Positions 8,876 to 18,367 of a DNA stretch of 64,000 nucleotides are shown in pieces. The notes beneath the pieces are model-generated. The model ran no database searches, was not told the DNA's origin, and saw only the letters and a program-made list of their open reading frames with translations. Origin of the DNA: Porphyrobacter sp. LM 6 (GTDB lineage Bacteria; Pseudomonadota; Alphaproteobacteria; Sphingomonadales; Sphingomonadaceae); the NCBI RefSeq assembly GCF_001720465.1, contig NZ_CP017113.1:992001-1056000 (forward strand). Reading direction: 5' to 3'. A program made the translations under genes and the position numbers. Numbering within the stretch: the stretch's first letter is position 1; every line of letters starts with the position of its first letter.

Positions 8876-10012
8876 TTATTCGACTTCGTCGGTTTCCTTG
8901 TCCGCAGGATCGCCGGGCAGGGCGATGTTGCTGAAGGTCACTGTGCCGGTGCGGCCCTCGCGAATGATTTCCTGGAACTTGGTTTCGCGCTCGCGCAGGA
9001 GGGCCGCCATGCTCTGGGGGATGCGGAAGCTTACCGCCTGCCCGTTCGAGGTGATGTTCGAATAGGTCGGCTCACGCACGCCGCCTTCGAGGTCGGCGAT
9101 GTCGTGTTCGGAAATGCTCGGATCAACGCCGGTCGTCTTGGCCAGCAGGCCGGTGGTGGCCTCATCGGCAAAGCGGGTGAGGTGCGCGCGCACGTCGGTT
9201 TCGAACGCGGGGAAGAAGAACGGGGCGGCTTCGCGGTAGTGCTCGGACACCTGCAGCGTGCCGCCAAGTTCCTGCGTGCCGCGCAGCGAGTTGACGAAAT
9301 CGGCCGCGCCGCGGGCGAGCAGGCGGCCGACGTTATCGGCGTTGAAGGCCTCGCGCTGGAGCGAAGGCCCGCCGATCTCGCCGCGCCAGAAGCCATACAT
9401 CACCACCGGATCCTTCCAATAGCGGTAGACGATCTTCTCGCGGATATCGTGCGGGGACAGCTTGATACCTTCCACCGTGATGAAGCGCGCATCGTCGAGC
9501 GGGACGCCGTCGATCATGATCTCGCGCGGCTGGCGTACGGGCCAGGCGTTGGCAATCTGCTCAACCATCGCGACGTTGTGCAGGTTGATCCAGAAGGCGA
9601 GCTGTTCGTTGCGGCTAAGCGACTGAATATCCACCTTGTCAGCGGTCGCCTCGAGATCCTTGCGGTATTCGGTGAAGCTCGCGATCACGTCGGCATCGAG
9701 GAAGCTGAACATCACCCGCGTGCCTTCGAGCCGGTAGCGCGAGACATGGCCGTACTGGCGGCGGGTGCCGAAGCTGGGATCGGGGCGCGGGGCGCCTTCG
9801 CGCAAGCTAGGCCCCATCGAGATGACGATGCTCTTCATCGCTTCGTCCCAGATCGAATAGTCGATCCCGTCCTTGTTGGGCGTGCCGGATGGGGCGAAGG
9901 TCGCCAGATCCGGGGTCGCCGCAGAGGTCTGGGCGGCGGCAGGGACGGTGCCGAGCAGCATCGCGCCGGCAAGCAGGGCCGGGCGGGCGAGAACGCGGGG
10001 CAGGGTCATCAT
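8876..10012 (-). CDS. DUF547 periplasmic protein
   Basis: The product is about 378 residues. It starts with a signal peptide (LARPALLAGAMLLGTVPAAAQ) and carries a DUF547 domain, recognisable from QLAFWINLHNVAMVEQI, the ITVEGIKLSPHDIREKIV block and the WKDPVVMYGFWRGEIGGPSL region. DUF547 proteins are widespread in proteobacteria and of unknown function, with a papain-like fold suggested for some members. The ATG at 10012 is chosen because it directly precedes the signal peptide; the longer in-frame start would precede it with unrelated sequence. Confidence 0.82.
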   Translation of the reverse strand: MMTLPRVLARPALLAGAMLLGTVPAAAQTSAATPDLATFAPSGTPNKDGIDYSIWDEAMKSIVISMGPSLREGAPRPDPSFGTRRQYGHVSRYRLEGTRVMFSFLDADVIASFTEYRKDLEATADKVDIQSLSRNEQLAFWINLHNVAMVEQIANAWPVRQPREIMIDGVPLDDARFITVEGIKLSPHDIREKIVYRYWKDPVVMYGFWRGEIGGPSLQREAFNADNVGRLLARGAADFVNSLRGTQELGGTLQVSEHYREAAPFFFPAFETDVRAHLTRFADEATTGLLAKTTGVDPSISEHDIADLEGGVREPTYSNITSNGQAVSFRIPQSMAALLRERETKFQEIIREGRTGTVTFSNIALPGDPADKETDEVE

Positions 10013-10229
10013 GGGCACAATGTTTCCCGTGGAACATCCCCCAAACGGGGGGCTGGAGGGGGTCAAGAACAGTCTAGGGGCAGGCAAGACGAGCCTGAGC
10101 CCCACCTGCCATTGTCTGTTTTCAATAGCATGAACCGCCCAAACGGAGTTGTCGGCAATCGGTTTCCGTCAGCACTTGGTCGAGCCTCGACGTTGCTCGT
10201 CGTTCGGCAAGCACCTCAGACCGCAACGC

Positions 10230-10257
10230 AAAAGGGGCGGACCAACCGATCCGCCCC
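10230..10257 (-). terminator. rho-independent terminator of infC
   Basis: The arms at 10234-10241 (GGGGCGGA) and 10250-10257 (TCCGCCCC) form a perfect 8-bp stem with an 8-base loop. Read on the minus strand the hairpin is followed by TTTT. It sits 30 bases beyond the infC stop. Confidence 0.85.
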
Positions 10258-10286
10258 CTTGCATGTTCGAGCCTTGCGGCGCGCGC

Positions 10287-10829
10287 TTACTTGGGCGCGA
10301 GCACCATCAGCATCTGGCGGCCTTCGAGGCGCGGGAAGGCTTCGACCTTGGCGACCTCGGCCACATCTTCCTGAACCTTCTTCAAGAGGTCCATGCCGAG
10401 ATGCTGGTGCGCCATTTCGCGCCCGCGGAAGCGCAGGGTGATCTTCACCTTGTCGCCATGTTCGATGAACTTGGTCACGTTGCGCATCTTCACGTCATAA
10501 TCATGCGTGTCGATGTTCGGACGCATCTTCACTTCCTTGATGTCCTGCGTCTTCTGCGTCTTGCGCGCGAGGTTCGCCTTTTTCTGCGCCTCGTAGCGAT
10601 ACTTGCCGACATCGAGGAACTTGCACACCGGCGGGTCCGCGTTGGGGGACACTTCGACCAGGTTCAGGCCCTTTTCATTGGCCTGCTCGATCGCTTCGCG
10701 GGTGTACATCACGCCAAGGTTTTCGCCTTCGTCATCAATGACGCGGACCTTGGGGACGTTGATCATGTTATCAAATCGAGGGCCACTTTTGATGGGCGGG
10801 GCCAATGAGCGCCGGGGTGGACGTGATAT
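10287..10829 (-). CDS. infC: translation initiation factor IF-3, probable ATA start
   Basis: IF-3 binds the 30S subunit, prevents 50S joining and checks start codon and initiator tRNA. The protein carries the signature [20 protein letters not shown] and the C-terminal block [20 protein letters not shown], and is about 180 residues. No ATG, GTG or TTG gives a family-like N-terminus, but an ATA codon at 10829-10827 starts the conserved [18 protein letters not shown] stretch and is preceded by AGGAG at eight bases' spacing. infC is the classic gene with non-canonical starts, through which IF-3 limits its own synthesis. An upstream in-frame ATG at 10934 would add about 35 atypical residues. Confidence 0.93.
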   Translation of the reverse strand: MSRPPRRSLAPPIKSGPRFDNMINVPKVRVIDDEGENLGVMYTREAIEQANEKGLNLVEVSPNADPPVCKFLDVGKYRYEAQKKANLARKTQKTQDIKEVKMRPNIDTHDYDVKMRNVTKFIEHGDKVKITLRFRGREMAHQHLGMDLLKKVQEDVAEVAKVEAFPRLEGRQMLMVLAPK

Positions 10830-11034
10830 GGGGTGTTCTCCTGTCGTAGCTATCTGCTGGGCGCTCCTTAGAGCGAAACGGCGGCGAGCGCCAGAGAGAG
10901 TCTTGCGACGGATCGCGTGATCTTTGCTCCCCAAAATGGAGCAATCCTCAGAAGTCGGCCCATCTCGCCGACCTTCAGAAATTATCAGGTTTCTGGCGAA
11001 GCGGAGCCAACATATTGGCCTGACCCAAGCGAGT

Positions 11035-11922
11035 ATGTCTCAAAATGAGACGGATCAACAGGGTTCATTGATGGCTGAATACGGCATGAAGGCTCCACCT
11101 CTCGAGGATCAAAGAGAAGAATCCAAACGCCTGCTCTTCGCACTTTTGGCGGGGTCAATTTCCGATGACATGGTCGCCGAAACGGCAAAGGTCCCTGAGG
11201 CAGCAGTGCGCGCAATCAGGAAGGCGGCTGCCTTGGCGGTGTCGGCCGATCCCGGCCAATTTGCGGACCTTATCTCGGACATCGGCGAGTGGAGGGAATT
11301 GTCTAGACAGTCCCCGCTCTTGTTCGATGGTCCTTCAATCCCGCATAGTTCCGACAGCCATCTTATCGTCGGCCCCTCTCATAGCGTTGCCGATCGCCCA
11401 GCAAGTGACTCCGACGGAATAACGCGCAGCCGGTTGGAAGCAGTCTCTAGGGGGATGTCGCCTTCGGCCATGCGAACGCTCGCAGGCAAGTTGATGAGGC
11501 TGGCTGACTCGATTGATCAAAAGTGGGAGCCCACCTCGGCCCGAGCCATGTATCATCGCAAGACCCAGGCCGGGAAAATCGAACGAAACGCGTTACATCT
11601 TGCTAGGACTGCCATACGCGTGCGCGAGTTAGGCCGCAGGCGTGAGCGATACCTGCCGCCGGAACTGCTGGGGGAGCCAGCATGGCAAATGCTGATCGAA
11701 CTTTTTGTTCAATTCGCGGGTGGAGCGAAGGTTTCGACAAAGAGCCTCTGCATCATCTCGGGCATTCCTGATACCACCGCTCTGCGGCTGATCGACAAGC
11801 TTGACGAGGCTGGACTGATCAAGCGGACCTCGTCGCAGGCAGACAAGCGCGTCACGCTGGTGGAGTTGACCCGCGAAGGGGTTGTCGCGGTTGGCAATGC
11901 CCTGATGGATATCGATTGCTAG
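11035..11922 (+). CDS. winged-helix (MarR-like) regulatory protein, unknown
   Basis: The predicted protein is about 295 residues. The C-terminal 85 residues look like a MarR-type winged helix: [20 protein letters not shown] as helix-turn-helix, then [20 protein letters not shown] as wing. The N-terminal and central parts are polar and unrecognised. I chose ATG 11035 ([10 protein letters not shown]). In-frame ATGs at 10924 and 11071 are also possible, and none has a strong ribosome-binding site. Related sphingomonad proteins couple a MarR-like C-terminus with a variable N-terminus. It diverges from infC and overlaps the pdeM stop tail-to-tail. Confidence 0.7.
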   Translation: MSQNETDQQGSLMAEYGMKAPPLEDQREESKRLLFALLAGSISDDMVAETAKVPEAAVRAIRKAAALAVSADPGQFADLISDIGEWRELSRQSPLLFDGPSIPHSSDSHLIVGPSHSVADRPASDSDGITRSRLEAVSRGMSPSAMRTLAGKLMRLADSIDQKWEPTSARAMYHRKTQAGKIERNALHLARTAIRVRELGRRRERYLPPELLGEPAWQMLIELFVQFAGGAKVSTKSLCIISGIPDTTALRLIDKLDEAGLIKRTSSQADKRVTLVELTREGVVAVGNALMDIDC

Positions 11923-12614
11923 GCGGCCGCCTGCCACAGCGGGAAGCGGGCTATGCGGCCCCTGGCGGGCATTAGCGCTTCTATCCGGTGGGCAGGTTGC
12001 AGGGCGCTGAGGATTTCGGGTGCGCCTGCGTCCATCCCGCCGGTGAGCGTGCCGAACGCGGGCAGGATCATGCGTTCCGCTCCGCCCGCGCTCCGCCCGA
12101 GCACCGCGCAAGGCCGGGCAATATGGCGGTTGCGCACATTTACCCGCAGCTTGGGGTGATAATGGCCCGAGAGTTCGGGCGCGGTCTCTCCGGCGCGGGC
12201 TTCGTGGCGCAGGATCATGCCGCCCAGTTCCAGTTCGGGCACAATCGTCCCGCCGAAGCCCTTGGGCAGCTGTTCGTCGTGATTGCCGGTGATCCACACC
12301 CAGTCGAGCGCGCGGGTGAGCGCCTCGAGCATTCCGGTGCAATGCGCGTCCAATCGCAAGGCGCCGGCATCATCGTGGAAATTGTCGCCCAGCGTGATCA
12401 CCCGCCGCGCGCCCGTCTGCCGCACGGCATCGGCGATGCGTTCCAGCGTGTCGCGGCTGTCATAGGGCGGCAGCATCGAACCCCGCGCCGCATACCAGCT
12501 GGCCTTTTCCAGATGCAGGTCGGCCACCAGCAGCGCGCGTTCGGCGGGCCAATAGAGCGCGCGTCCTGCCCCGAGGGCGAGCTCGTGTCCGGCGAACGGA
12601 AAAGGGGCGAACAT
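11919..12614 (-). CDS. pdeM: PdeM, ligase-associated DNA-damage-response metallophosphoesterase
   Basis: Calcineurin-like phosphoesterase of the PdeM family, typically linked to LigD/Lhr-type ligase-associated repair genes. Metal-binding motifs are seen in order: VADLHLEKASW, TLGDNFHDD, TGNHDEQ and SGHYHPK. The protein is about 231 residues, a usual length. The start at 12614 (MFAPFPFAGHELALG) fits family N-termini; an ATG four codons upstream is possible. Its usual partner ligase and helicase genes are not adjacent, so the family name comes from sequence alone. Confidence 0.85.
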   Translation of the reverse strand: MFAPFPFAGHELALGAGRALYWPAERALLVADLHLEKASWYAARGSMLPPYDSRDTLERIADAVRQTGARRVITLGDNFHDDAGALRLDAHCTGMLEALTRALDWVWITGNHDEQLPKGFGGTIVPELELGGMILRHEARAGETAPELSGHYHPKLRVNVRNRHIARPCAVLGRSAGGAERMILPAFGTLTGGMDAGAPEILSALQPAHRIEALMPARGRIARFPLWQAAA

Positions 12615-12752
12615 AGCGGGAACCATAGCGTGTCATTGCCTGCAATCATCCGCCTTGGCAACTGCCCCGGCAGGTCGAGAGCACAGGCAAGGCAGGGGGT
12701 TGTGCGACGCGCTGGCTCGCCTATGGTATGCAGAAATGACGGACGGGGATGT

Positions 12753-13610
12753 ATGACTGACTGGACACCGCACACGGCGAAGGCGCGCACGTGGTTCGAA
12801 CATCTGCGCGATCTGATCTGCGCCGAGTTCGAGGCGATCGAGCGCGAAGCAGGGTCTGACGCCGCCTTCCAGTACACCGCGTGGAACCGCGAGGAGGAAG
12901 GCAATCCCGATCCCGGCGGCGGGGTGCAAGGCCTGATGAAGGGCAAGGTGTTCGAAAAGGTCGGGGTCAACGTCTCGACCGTGCGCGGCAGCTTCGCCAA
13001 GGAATTCGCCGGATCGATCAATGGCGCAAGTGCGGAGAACCCGGGCTTTATCGCGACCGGCATTTCTCTGGTGGCGCACATGAGCAACCCGCACGTGCCC
13101 GCGGTGCATATGAACACCCGCTTCCTCACCACCACCAAGGCGTGGTTCGGCGGCGGGGCGGACCTCAATCCGCCGCTGCCCTATGAGGAAGACACGCAGG
13201 AATTCCACGCCGCCATGCGCGCGGCCTGCGATCCGCACAACGAGACCTATTACGAACGCTATTCCAAGTGGGCGGAGGAGTATTTCTACATCCCCCACCG
13301 TCAGGTCCATCGCGGGGTGGGCGGGCTGTTCTGCGACCATCTCGAATGCACCGATGACGCTTCGTGGGAGCGCAACTTCGCCTTCATCCAGGATATCGGA
13401 AAGCAGTTCCTCGCAGCCTTCCCGGCGATCGTGCGCAAGCGCATGAACACGCCCTTCGATGCAGCGGACGAAGCGCAGATGTTCGAATACCGGGGCCGCT
13501 ATGCCGAGTTCAACCTCGTCTATGACCGCGGCACGATCTTCGGCCTGAAGACCGGCGGCAATATCGACGCTATCCTGATGAGCCTGCCGCCGCGCGCGAC
13601 GTGGTCATAA
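12753..13610 (+). CDS. hemF: oxygen-dependent coproporphyrinogen III oxidase
   Basis: HemF oxidatively decarboxylates two propionates of coproporphyrinogen III to vinyl groups, making protoporphyrinogen IX in haem (and chlorophyll) synthesis, using O2. The 285-residue protein includes the signatures NPHVPAVHMNTRFL, WFGGGADLNPPLPYEEDT, HRGVGGLFCDHLE and FNLVYDRGTIFGLKTGGN. The ATG at 12753 gives MTDWTPHTAKARTWFEHL, a normal N-terminus. It is a stand-alone gene here, divergent from pdeM. The family requires oxygen, implying an aerobic host. Confidence 0.97.
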   Translation: MTDWTPHTAKARTWFEHLRDLICAEFEAIEREAGSDAAFQYTAWNREEEGNPDPGGGVQGLMKGKVFEKVGVNVSTVRGSFAKEFAGSINGASAENPGFIATGISLVAHMSNPHVPAVHMNTRFLTTTKAWFGGGADLNPPLPYEEDTQEFHAAMRAACDPHNETYYERYSKWAEEYFYIPHRQVHRGVGGLFCDHLECTDDASWERNFAFIQDIGKQFLAAFPAIVRKRMNTPFDAADEAQMFEYRGRYAEFNLVYDRGTIFGLKTGGNIDAILMSLPPRATWS

Positions 13611-13626
13611 GGCGCGGCGCGGCTGA

Positions 13627-14520
13627 TCACTTGGTGCCGAGCGGCTCGTAAACCCGCACCCAATCGACATACATCGCGACCTTGCCGGCCTTGATCTGAT
13701 CCACCGTCGCTCGCGGCAGGCCCTTGTACGGCTTGGCGATGCCGCTGGTCTTGTAAGGATAGATCCCGCCCAGCGCGAAATTGAGGATCAGGTGCTTGGG
13801 CGTGTCGAAGCGCCATTTACCGTAGAACTCGACCATCGGCCGGGTCGCGCGGTAGATCAGCCGCCCGTCGAGTTCGAACAGGATGGCATCTTTCGTCCAT
13901 TCGATCGCATAGGTGTGCCACGCGGTCGCGTCGGTGCCATCGAAGAAGTGCTTGTTCACCATCGGGGTTTCGCCCGAATAGCCCGGCCCGTGCAGCGCGA
14001 CGCCGATCCAGTCCGGTTCGCCGACAGATTCCATGATGTCGATCTCGCCCGTGTCGGGCCACTGGCCATTGCCCAGCATCCAGAACGCGGGCCACACGCC
14101 TTCGGCATCGGGCAGCTTGATGCGCGCCTCGACCCGGCCATAGGTGAATTCGGCCTTCCCGAGCGAATTGATCCGGCCCGAGATGAAGTCGGCCTTGCGG
14201 CTTTTCAGCGTGTCGACGCCCGGACGATAGACCGGTCGCAGCACGAGCGCGCCGCCATCAGCGCCTGCGATATCGTCTGCGAACTGCACAGTGTCAGGGC
14301 TGTCGAGATAGGCCTGCTGTTCTTCGTTGACCCAGAAATCCATGCCGACGACGTTCCAATGGTCGCGATCGAGCGCGCCTGCATTGAACTCGTCGGCGAA
14401 CACCAGCTTGCGTGCCTCGGCAGGGGGCGATGGAGGGGCATCGTGCGCCAGCGCCGCAACCGGCATGAGCAGGATGGCGGCCATCAGAGCGAGCTTCGGA
14501 TCGATACAACGCATTTTCAT
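13627..14520 (-). CDS. secreted glycoside hydrolase family 16 (laminarinase-like)
   Basis: The 297-residue protein has a signal peptide (LALMAAILLMPVAALAH) and a GH16 domain of retaining beta-glucan hydrolases. The catalytic EXDXXE motif is intact as GEIDIMES, with the nearby WPAFWMLG and FTYGRVEARIKLP strands conserved, and the C-terminal YVDWVRVYEP is typical of GH16. It probably cleaves beta-1,3-glucans such as laminarin, although kappa-carrageenan or agar types share the fold. A marine or algal-associated lifestyle would fit, but that is inference. Confidence 0.9.
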   Translation of the reverse strand: MKMRCIDPKLALMAAILLMPVAALAHDAPPSPPAEARKLVFADEFNAGALDRDHWNVVGMDFWVNEEQQAYLDSPDTVQFADDIAGADGGALVLRPVYRPGVDTLKSRKADFISGRINSLGKAEFTYGRVEARIKLPDAEGVWPAFWMLGNGQWPDTGEIDIMESVGEPDWIGVALHGPGYSGETPMVNKHFFDGTDATAWHTYAIEWTKDAILFELDGRLIYRATRPMVEFYGKWRFDTPKHLILNFALGGIYPYKTSGIAKPYKGLPRATVDQIKAGKVAMYVDWVRVYEPLGTK

Positions 14521-14642
14521 GTCTCCGCCGGTTGTTCAGCGTCCTAGCAGGAAGCCGCGCAGCAATCACCTTGATGCAGACGAATTCAAACAAGCCCATT
14601 TCGCGCTTGCTGTGCGCCGCCGGGGGCCACATATCCATAGAC

Positions 14643-16733
14643 ATGCTGCGCCAGTACGAACTCGTTGAGAAGGTCCTCGATTACGACCCTGACGCCGATG
14701 AGGCGATGCTCAACCGCGCCTATGTCTATACCGTGCAGAAGCACGGCAGCCAGAAGCGCGCGAGCGGCGACCCCTATTTCTCGCACCCGGTCGAAGTCGC
14801 CGGGTTGATGACCGACCTGAAACTCGACCAGGCGACCATCATCACTGCGCTGCTCCACGACACGGTGGAAGACACGCTCGCCACGATCGAGGATATCGAG
14901 GCGCATTTCGGCACCGAGGTCGCGCGGCTGGTCGACGGGGTGACTAAGCTCTCCAAGATCGAGGCCATGCCCGAGAACGAGCGTGCGGCGGAGAACCTGC
15001 GCAAATTCCTGCTGGCCATGTCGGAAGACATCCGCGTGCTGCTGGTCAAGCTGGCCGACCGCTTGCACAACATGCGCACGCTGCACTTCATCAAGAAGCC
15101 CGAAAAGCGCCTGCGCATCGCCCGCGAGACGATGGATATCTACGCCCCGCTCGCCGAGCGGGTGGGCATGTACGAATATATGCACGAGATGCAGGCGCTC
15201 GCCTTCCGCGAGCTCGAGCCCGAGGCCTACGCAACGATCTCGGCCCGGCTCGAACAGCTGCGCTCGCAGGATGGCGGGCAGGTCGATGCAATCGCGCTCA
15301 ACCTCAAGCAGCGCCTTGCCGAGGCGGGCCTCAAGGTCGAGGTCTACGGGCGCGAGAAGCACCCCTATTCGATCTGGCACAAGATGGCCGAACGCCACGT
15401 CGGCTTCGAGCAGGTGACCGACATCATGGCCTTCCGCGTCATCACCGAGACCGAGGAGGACTGCTACCGCGCACTGGGTATCCTGCACACCACCTGGCAG
15501 TTCCTGCCGGGGCGGTTCAAGGACTATATTTCGACCCCCAAGTCGAACGGCTACCGCTCCTTGCACACCTCGCTGATGTACGAGAAATCGATGCGCGTCG
15601 AAGTGCAGATCCGCACCCGCGAGATGCACCGCACCAACGAATTCGGCCTCGCGGCGCATTGGGCCTACAAGCAGGGCGACCGGCCCGATGGCGCGGTGGG
15701 CTGGCTGCGCGATCTGATCGAAATCGTCGATGCCAGCCACGATGCCGAAGAGCTGCTCGAACACACCCGCATGGCGATCTATCAGGATCGCATCTTCGCC
15801 TTCACCCCCAAGGGCGCACTGTTCCAGCTGCCCAAGGGCGCGACGGCGGTGGACTTCGCCTTCGCGGTGCACACCAATCTGGGGCTTCAGACCGCAGGCG
15901 TGAAGATCAACGGGCGGCACATGCCGCTGCGCACCCCGCTGGCGAATGGCGATGTGGTGGAAATCATCAAGAACCCCCACGCGAGCCCGCAGCTGTCATG
16001 GTTGTCCTTCGTTGTTACCGGCAAGGCGCGTGCTGCCGTGCGCCGCGCGGTACGGATGAAAGAGCGCGACGAAGTCGCCGCGATCGGCTCCAAGCTGTTC
16101 GACGAAATCGCCGCGCGCGTGCCTGCCCGCATCGGCAAGAAGGCGATCCGCGCCGCCGTCGAACGGCTCGGCATGGAGGAGCCTGACGACCTGATGTACG
16201 CCATCGGCGCGGCCAAGATCGCCGACCGCGAGGTGATGGAAGCGCTGGTCCCCGGCTGCACCGCGGGGATCGAGGAAGACGAGCACTGGGAACGCCGCGA
16301 ACGCGCGATCTCGATCCGCGGCCTCACCCCCGGCGTCGCCTTCGAACTCGCGCCCTGTTGCCACCCCGTCCCCGGCGACCGCATCGTCGGCATCCGCCGC
16401 AAGGGCGAAACCGTGCTGGTCCACGCGATCGACTGCATGGAGCTGGCGAACGGGGTTGATAGCGACTGGATCGATCTGGCCTGGGGCAACCGTTCCGTCG
16501 GCGCGGCGGGGCAGCTGTCGGTGACGATCTACGACCGGCTCGGCACGCTCGCGGAAATGGCGGGCATCTTCGCGCAGAACAAGGCCAACATCATCACCCT
16601 GATGCAGGCGCATATCGACCATCCCTTCGTCACCTACGACGTCGAGGTCGAAGTGCAGGATGCAGGTCACCTCAACCGTATCATCTCCGCCCTGCGCGCC
16701 AGCGACGCGGTGGCGCAGGCGGAGCGGCAGTAG
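14643..16733 (+). CDS. rsh: bifunctional (p)ppGpp synthetase/hydrolase (RSH family)
   Basis: This enzyme makes and degrades the alarmone (p)ppGpp in the stringent response. The 696-residue protein shows an HD hydrolase domain (HPVEVAGLMTDL, ALLHDTVEDT, VKLADRLHNMRTL), then the synthetase domain (GREKHPYSIWHKM, DIMAFRVITET, STPKSNGYRSLHT). A TGS domain follows (FTPKGALFQLPKGATAVDFA), then a ZFD/RIS-like region (LAPCCHPVPGDRIVG) and a C-terminal ACT domain (QLSVTIYDRLGTLAEMAGIF). The hydrolase motifs are intact, as in the single Rsh/SpoT enzyme of alphaproteobacteria. The ATG at 14643 gives the usual MLRQYELVEKV start. Confidence 0.95.
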   Translation: MLRQYELVEKVLDYDPDADEAMLNRAYVYTVQKHGSQKRASGDPYFSHPVEVAGLMTDLKLDQATIITALLHDTVEDTLATIEDIEAHFGTEVARLVDGVTKLSKIEAMPENERAAENLRKFLLAMSEDIRVLLVKLADRLHNMRTLHFIKKPEKRLRIARETMDIYAPLAERVGMYEYMHEMQALAFRELEPEAYATISARLEQLRSQDGGQVDAIALNLKQRLAEAGLKVEVYGREKHPYSIWHKMAERHVGFEQVTDIMAFRVITETEEDCYRALGILHTTWQFLPGRFKDYISTPKSNGYRSLHTSLMYEKSMRVEVQIRTREMHRTNEFGLAAHWAYKQGDRPDGAVGWLRDLIEIVDASHDAEELLEHTRMAIYQDRIFAFTPKGALFQLPKGATAVDFAFAVHTNLGLQTAGVKINGRHMPLRTPLANGDVVEIIKNPHASPQLSWLSFVVTGKARAAVRRAVRMKERDEVAAIGSKLFDEIAARVPARIGKKAIRAAVERLGMEEPDDLMYAIGAAKIADREVMEALVPGCTAGIEEDEHWERRERAISIRGLTPGVAFELAPCCHPVPGDRIVGIRRKGETVLVHAIDCMELANGVDSDWIDLAWGNRSVGAAGQLSVTIYDRLGTLAEMAGIFAQNKANIITLMQAHIDHPFVTYDVEVEVQDAGHLNRIISALRASDAVAQAERQ

Positions 16734-16742
16734 GAACCGGCG

Positions 16743-17048
16743 CTATAAAACCTTGAGCGAGACTGCCAGCGGTACTCCCGAAGTCAGTCCCTCGGCGAGC
16801 CGGACCGGCTTTTTGATCGGCAGCGTCCACGTGTCCGCCCCGGCGTTCAGCTGCGTCTTCCACTCGCTGCCGCCGATGCGCGCTTCGACCTTCACAGCCC
16901 CGAATGCGCGCCTAGCCCCGCTGGCTAGCGTAATCGCAGTGATTTCAGCAGCCGCGGCTGGGGGAAGGGTTACGAACCAAGCCGGGTCGAAGCCCACTTC
17001 GATAAATACCGTCTCGATCGACGCCGTGAAGTGGACCTCGCGGCTCAC
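16743..17048 (-). CDS. DUF1905 domain protein
   Basis: The 101-residue protein fits DUF1905, a small beta-barrel-like family: WFVTLPPAAAAEI, FGAVKVEARIGGSEWKTQL and PIKKPVRLAEGLTSGVPLAV. Function is unknown. DUF1905 is often fused or adjacent to YdeI-like domains, not seen here. Its ATG overlaps the cyclophilin stop by ATGA, so the two genes are probably translated from one mRNA. Confidence 0.8.
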   Translation of the reverse strand: MSREVHFTASIETVFIEVGFDPAWFVTLPPAAAAEITAITLASGARRAFGAVKVEARIGGSEWKTQLNAGADTWTLPIKKPVRLAEGLTSGVPLAVSLKVL

Positions 17049-18049
17049 TGCACCCGCCGCACGGGCACGCGGATGTTGCAGATGTCCGCGCCGCCTGCGG
17101 GGGTGATGAAGAACGGATCGCGGCGGTTGGCGATGGCGTCGGCGTAGGCCGCGAAGGTCTCGCTTTCGGTCGAGAGATATTCGAACGCTGGTTGCTCGGA
17201 AGGCGCAAGGTCGCTCGCCACCCGCACCGTCAGGATCGGCGTGCGCTTGGCGGCTTCATCCTTGGCGTAGAAGCCCAACTCGCCCTTCCCGCGCGGCAGG
17301 GAGGAGAGGTGCTCCATCCCCTCGATCACCCGCCCGACCAGCGCGATATTGCGATCGAGATGGCGCGGCGCGTGGCCGATCACGGTATAAAGCTCCGCGC
17401 CAGAGCCCGTGTCCGGCGAATAGTTCCGTCCTACGCCGACCATGCCGTAGCAGTGTGTTGGATGCAGCACAGGCGGCTCATTGGCTGGCTTGTAGATGCC
17501 GATTGGCCAACCATTGGAAAAAGTGGAGTCACCATAGGCATCTTTGACCCGCGGGCCAGCCAATGGCGGGTCTGTCCGAGTAACCATTTGACGGGTTTGC
17601 CGGTTCATACTCGACATCACGCTGTAGCGGGTAAGATAGTCGGATTCGGGCACGACCTTCAGCCTGTCGGGCAGCGGCTTGGGCTTCCCCGTCGCTTCGG
17701 GGTTGTCGTAATTGGGATCGCCCCACTGGGTGACGTAATTGTCCTGCACCCGGTTGACCGAGATGTTGTCATACCACTTGGCGCGCGCGAACAGGCGGAT
17801 GTTGTGGACCCAGCCTTGGCTGAAGGGTGCCGGCATCAGCTGGATCACCACCTGCCGCGGCTTGCCCTCGGCATCGGGCGCAAGGGTCATCACCAAGAGG
17901 TCTTCCGCCGGGATTGCCGTCCAGTCCGCCTTGGGCGCGGCAGCGACGATTTCGGACGGGGCAGGGTAGGTCGGCTTGGCCGCCTCCTGAGCAGCGAGCG
18001 GTATGGCAAGGGCGAGAGCGGCCGAAGCGGCGAGGAATGCGGTTCTCAT
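17045..18049 (-). CDS. exported cyclophilin-type peptidyl-prolyl isomerase
   Basis: The 334-residue protein has a signal peptide (MRTAFLAASAALALAIPLAAQ) and a large, diverged cyclophilin domain: HNIRLFARAKWYDNISVNRV, GMVGVGRNYSPDTGSGAELY and ALVGRVIEGMEHLSSLPRG. It probably catalyses proline isomerisation during folding in the periplasm. Internal insertions relative to classical PpiA make it longer than the roughly 190-residue norm. The ATG at 18049 precedes the signal peptide; an upstream in-frame ATG adds six residues. Confidence 0.87.
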   Translation of the reverse strand: MRTAFLAASAALALAIPLAAQEAAKPTYPAPSEIVAAAPKADWTAIPAEDLLVMTLAPDAEGKPRQVVIQLMPAPFSQGWVHNIRLFARAKWYDNISVNRVQDNYVTQWGDPNYDNPEATGKPKPLPDRLKVVPESDYLTRYSVMSSMNRQTRQMVTRTDPPLAGPRVKDAYGDSTFSNGWPIGIYKPANEPPVLHPTHCYGMVGVGRNYSPDTGSGAELYTVIGHAPRHLDRNIALVGRVIEGMEHLSSLPRGKGELGFYAKDEAAKRTPILTVRVASDLAPSEQPAFEYLSTESETFAAYADAIANRRDPFFITPAGGADICNIRVPVRRVQ

Positions 18050-18080
18050 GGGGGGGTTGTGGCACACTCACCCCCCAAGC

Positions 18081-18118
18081 AAAAACCCCTTTCCGCTCGC
18101 CCAAGGGCCGGAAAGGGG
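18081..18118 (-). terminator. strong leftward intrinsic terminator at the core/island boundary
   Basis: The arms at 18086-18095 (CCCCTTTCCG) and 18109-18118 (CGGAAAGGGG) form a perfect 10-bp stem. On the minus strand it is followed by TTTTT (18085-18081). It lies just upstream of the cyclophilin start and would stop leftward transcription arriving from the island. Confidence 0.7.
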
Positions 18119-18276
18119 CTTTCGAGGCAGCGTTCGAAGGGAATGCCATTCCGCGCAGCGCTGGCCGTGACGACTCAAATACCACGATTTGCCATGGCAG
18201 CCAACGCGCTCGCCCGACCGCCTTGCGGAAGTGCGGCTGTGCCGCTAGTGCGCCTTTCCTGCCCTATCGGGCATGC

Positions 18277-18367
18277 GGAGCAGTGGCCGAGTGGTCGAAG
18301 GCGCACGCCTGGAAAGTGTGTATACGTCAAAAGCGTATCGAGGGTTCGAATCCCTCCTGCTCCGCCA
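18277..18367 (+). tRNA. tRNA-Ser(GGA), probable island attachment site
   Basis: A 91-base class II tRNA with acceptor stem GGAGCAG/CTGCTCC, anticodon loop CTGGAAA (anticodon GGA), a long variable arm, a TTCGAAT T-loop and encoded CCA. The BREX island begins immediately downstream, and serine tRNA 3' ends are common integrase targets. Confidence 0.95.

Noticed and set aside
8828-10441. A 537-codon plus-strand frame
   Set aside because: It is antisense to the DUF547 gene and infC, and its protein is Arg/His-rich with no family; a GC-driven shadow.
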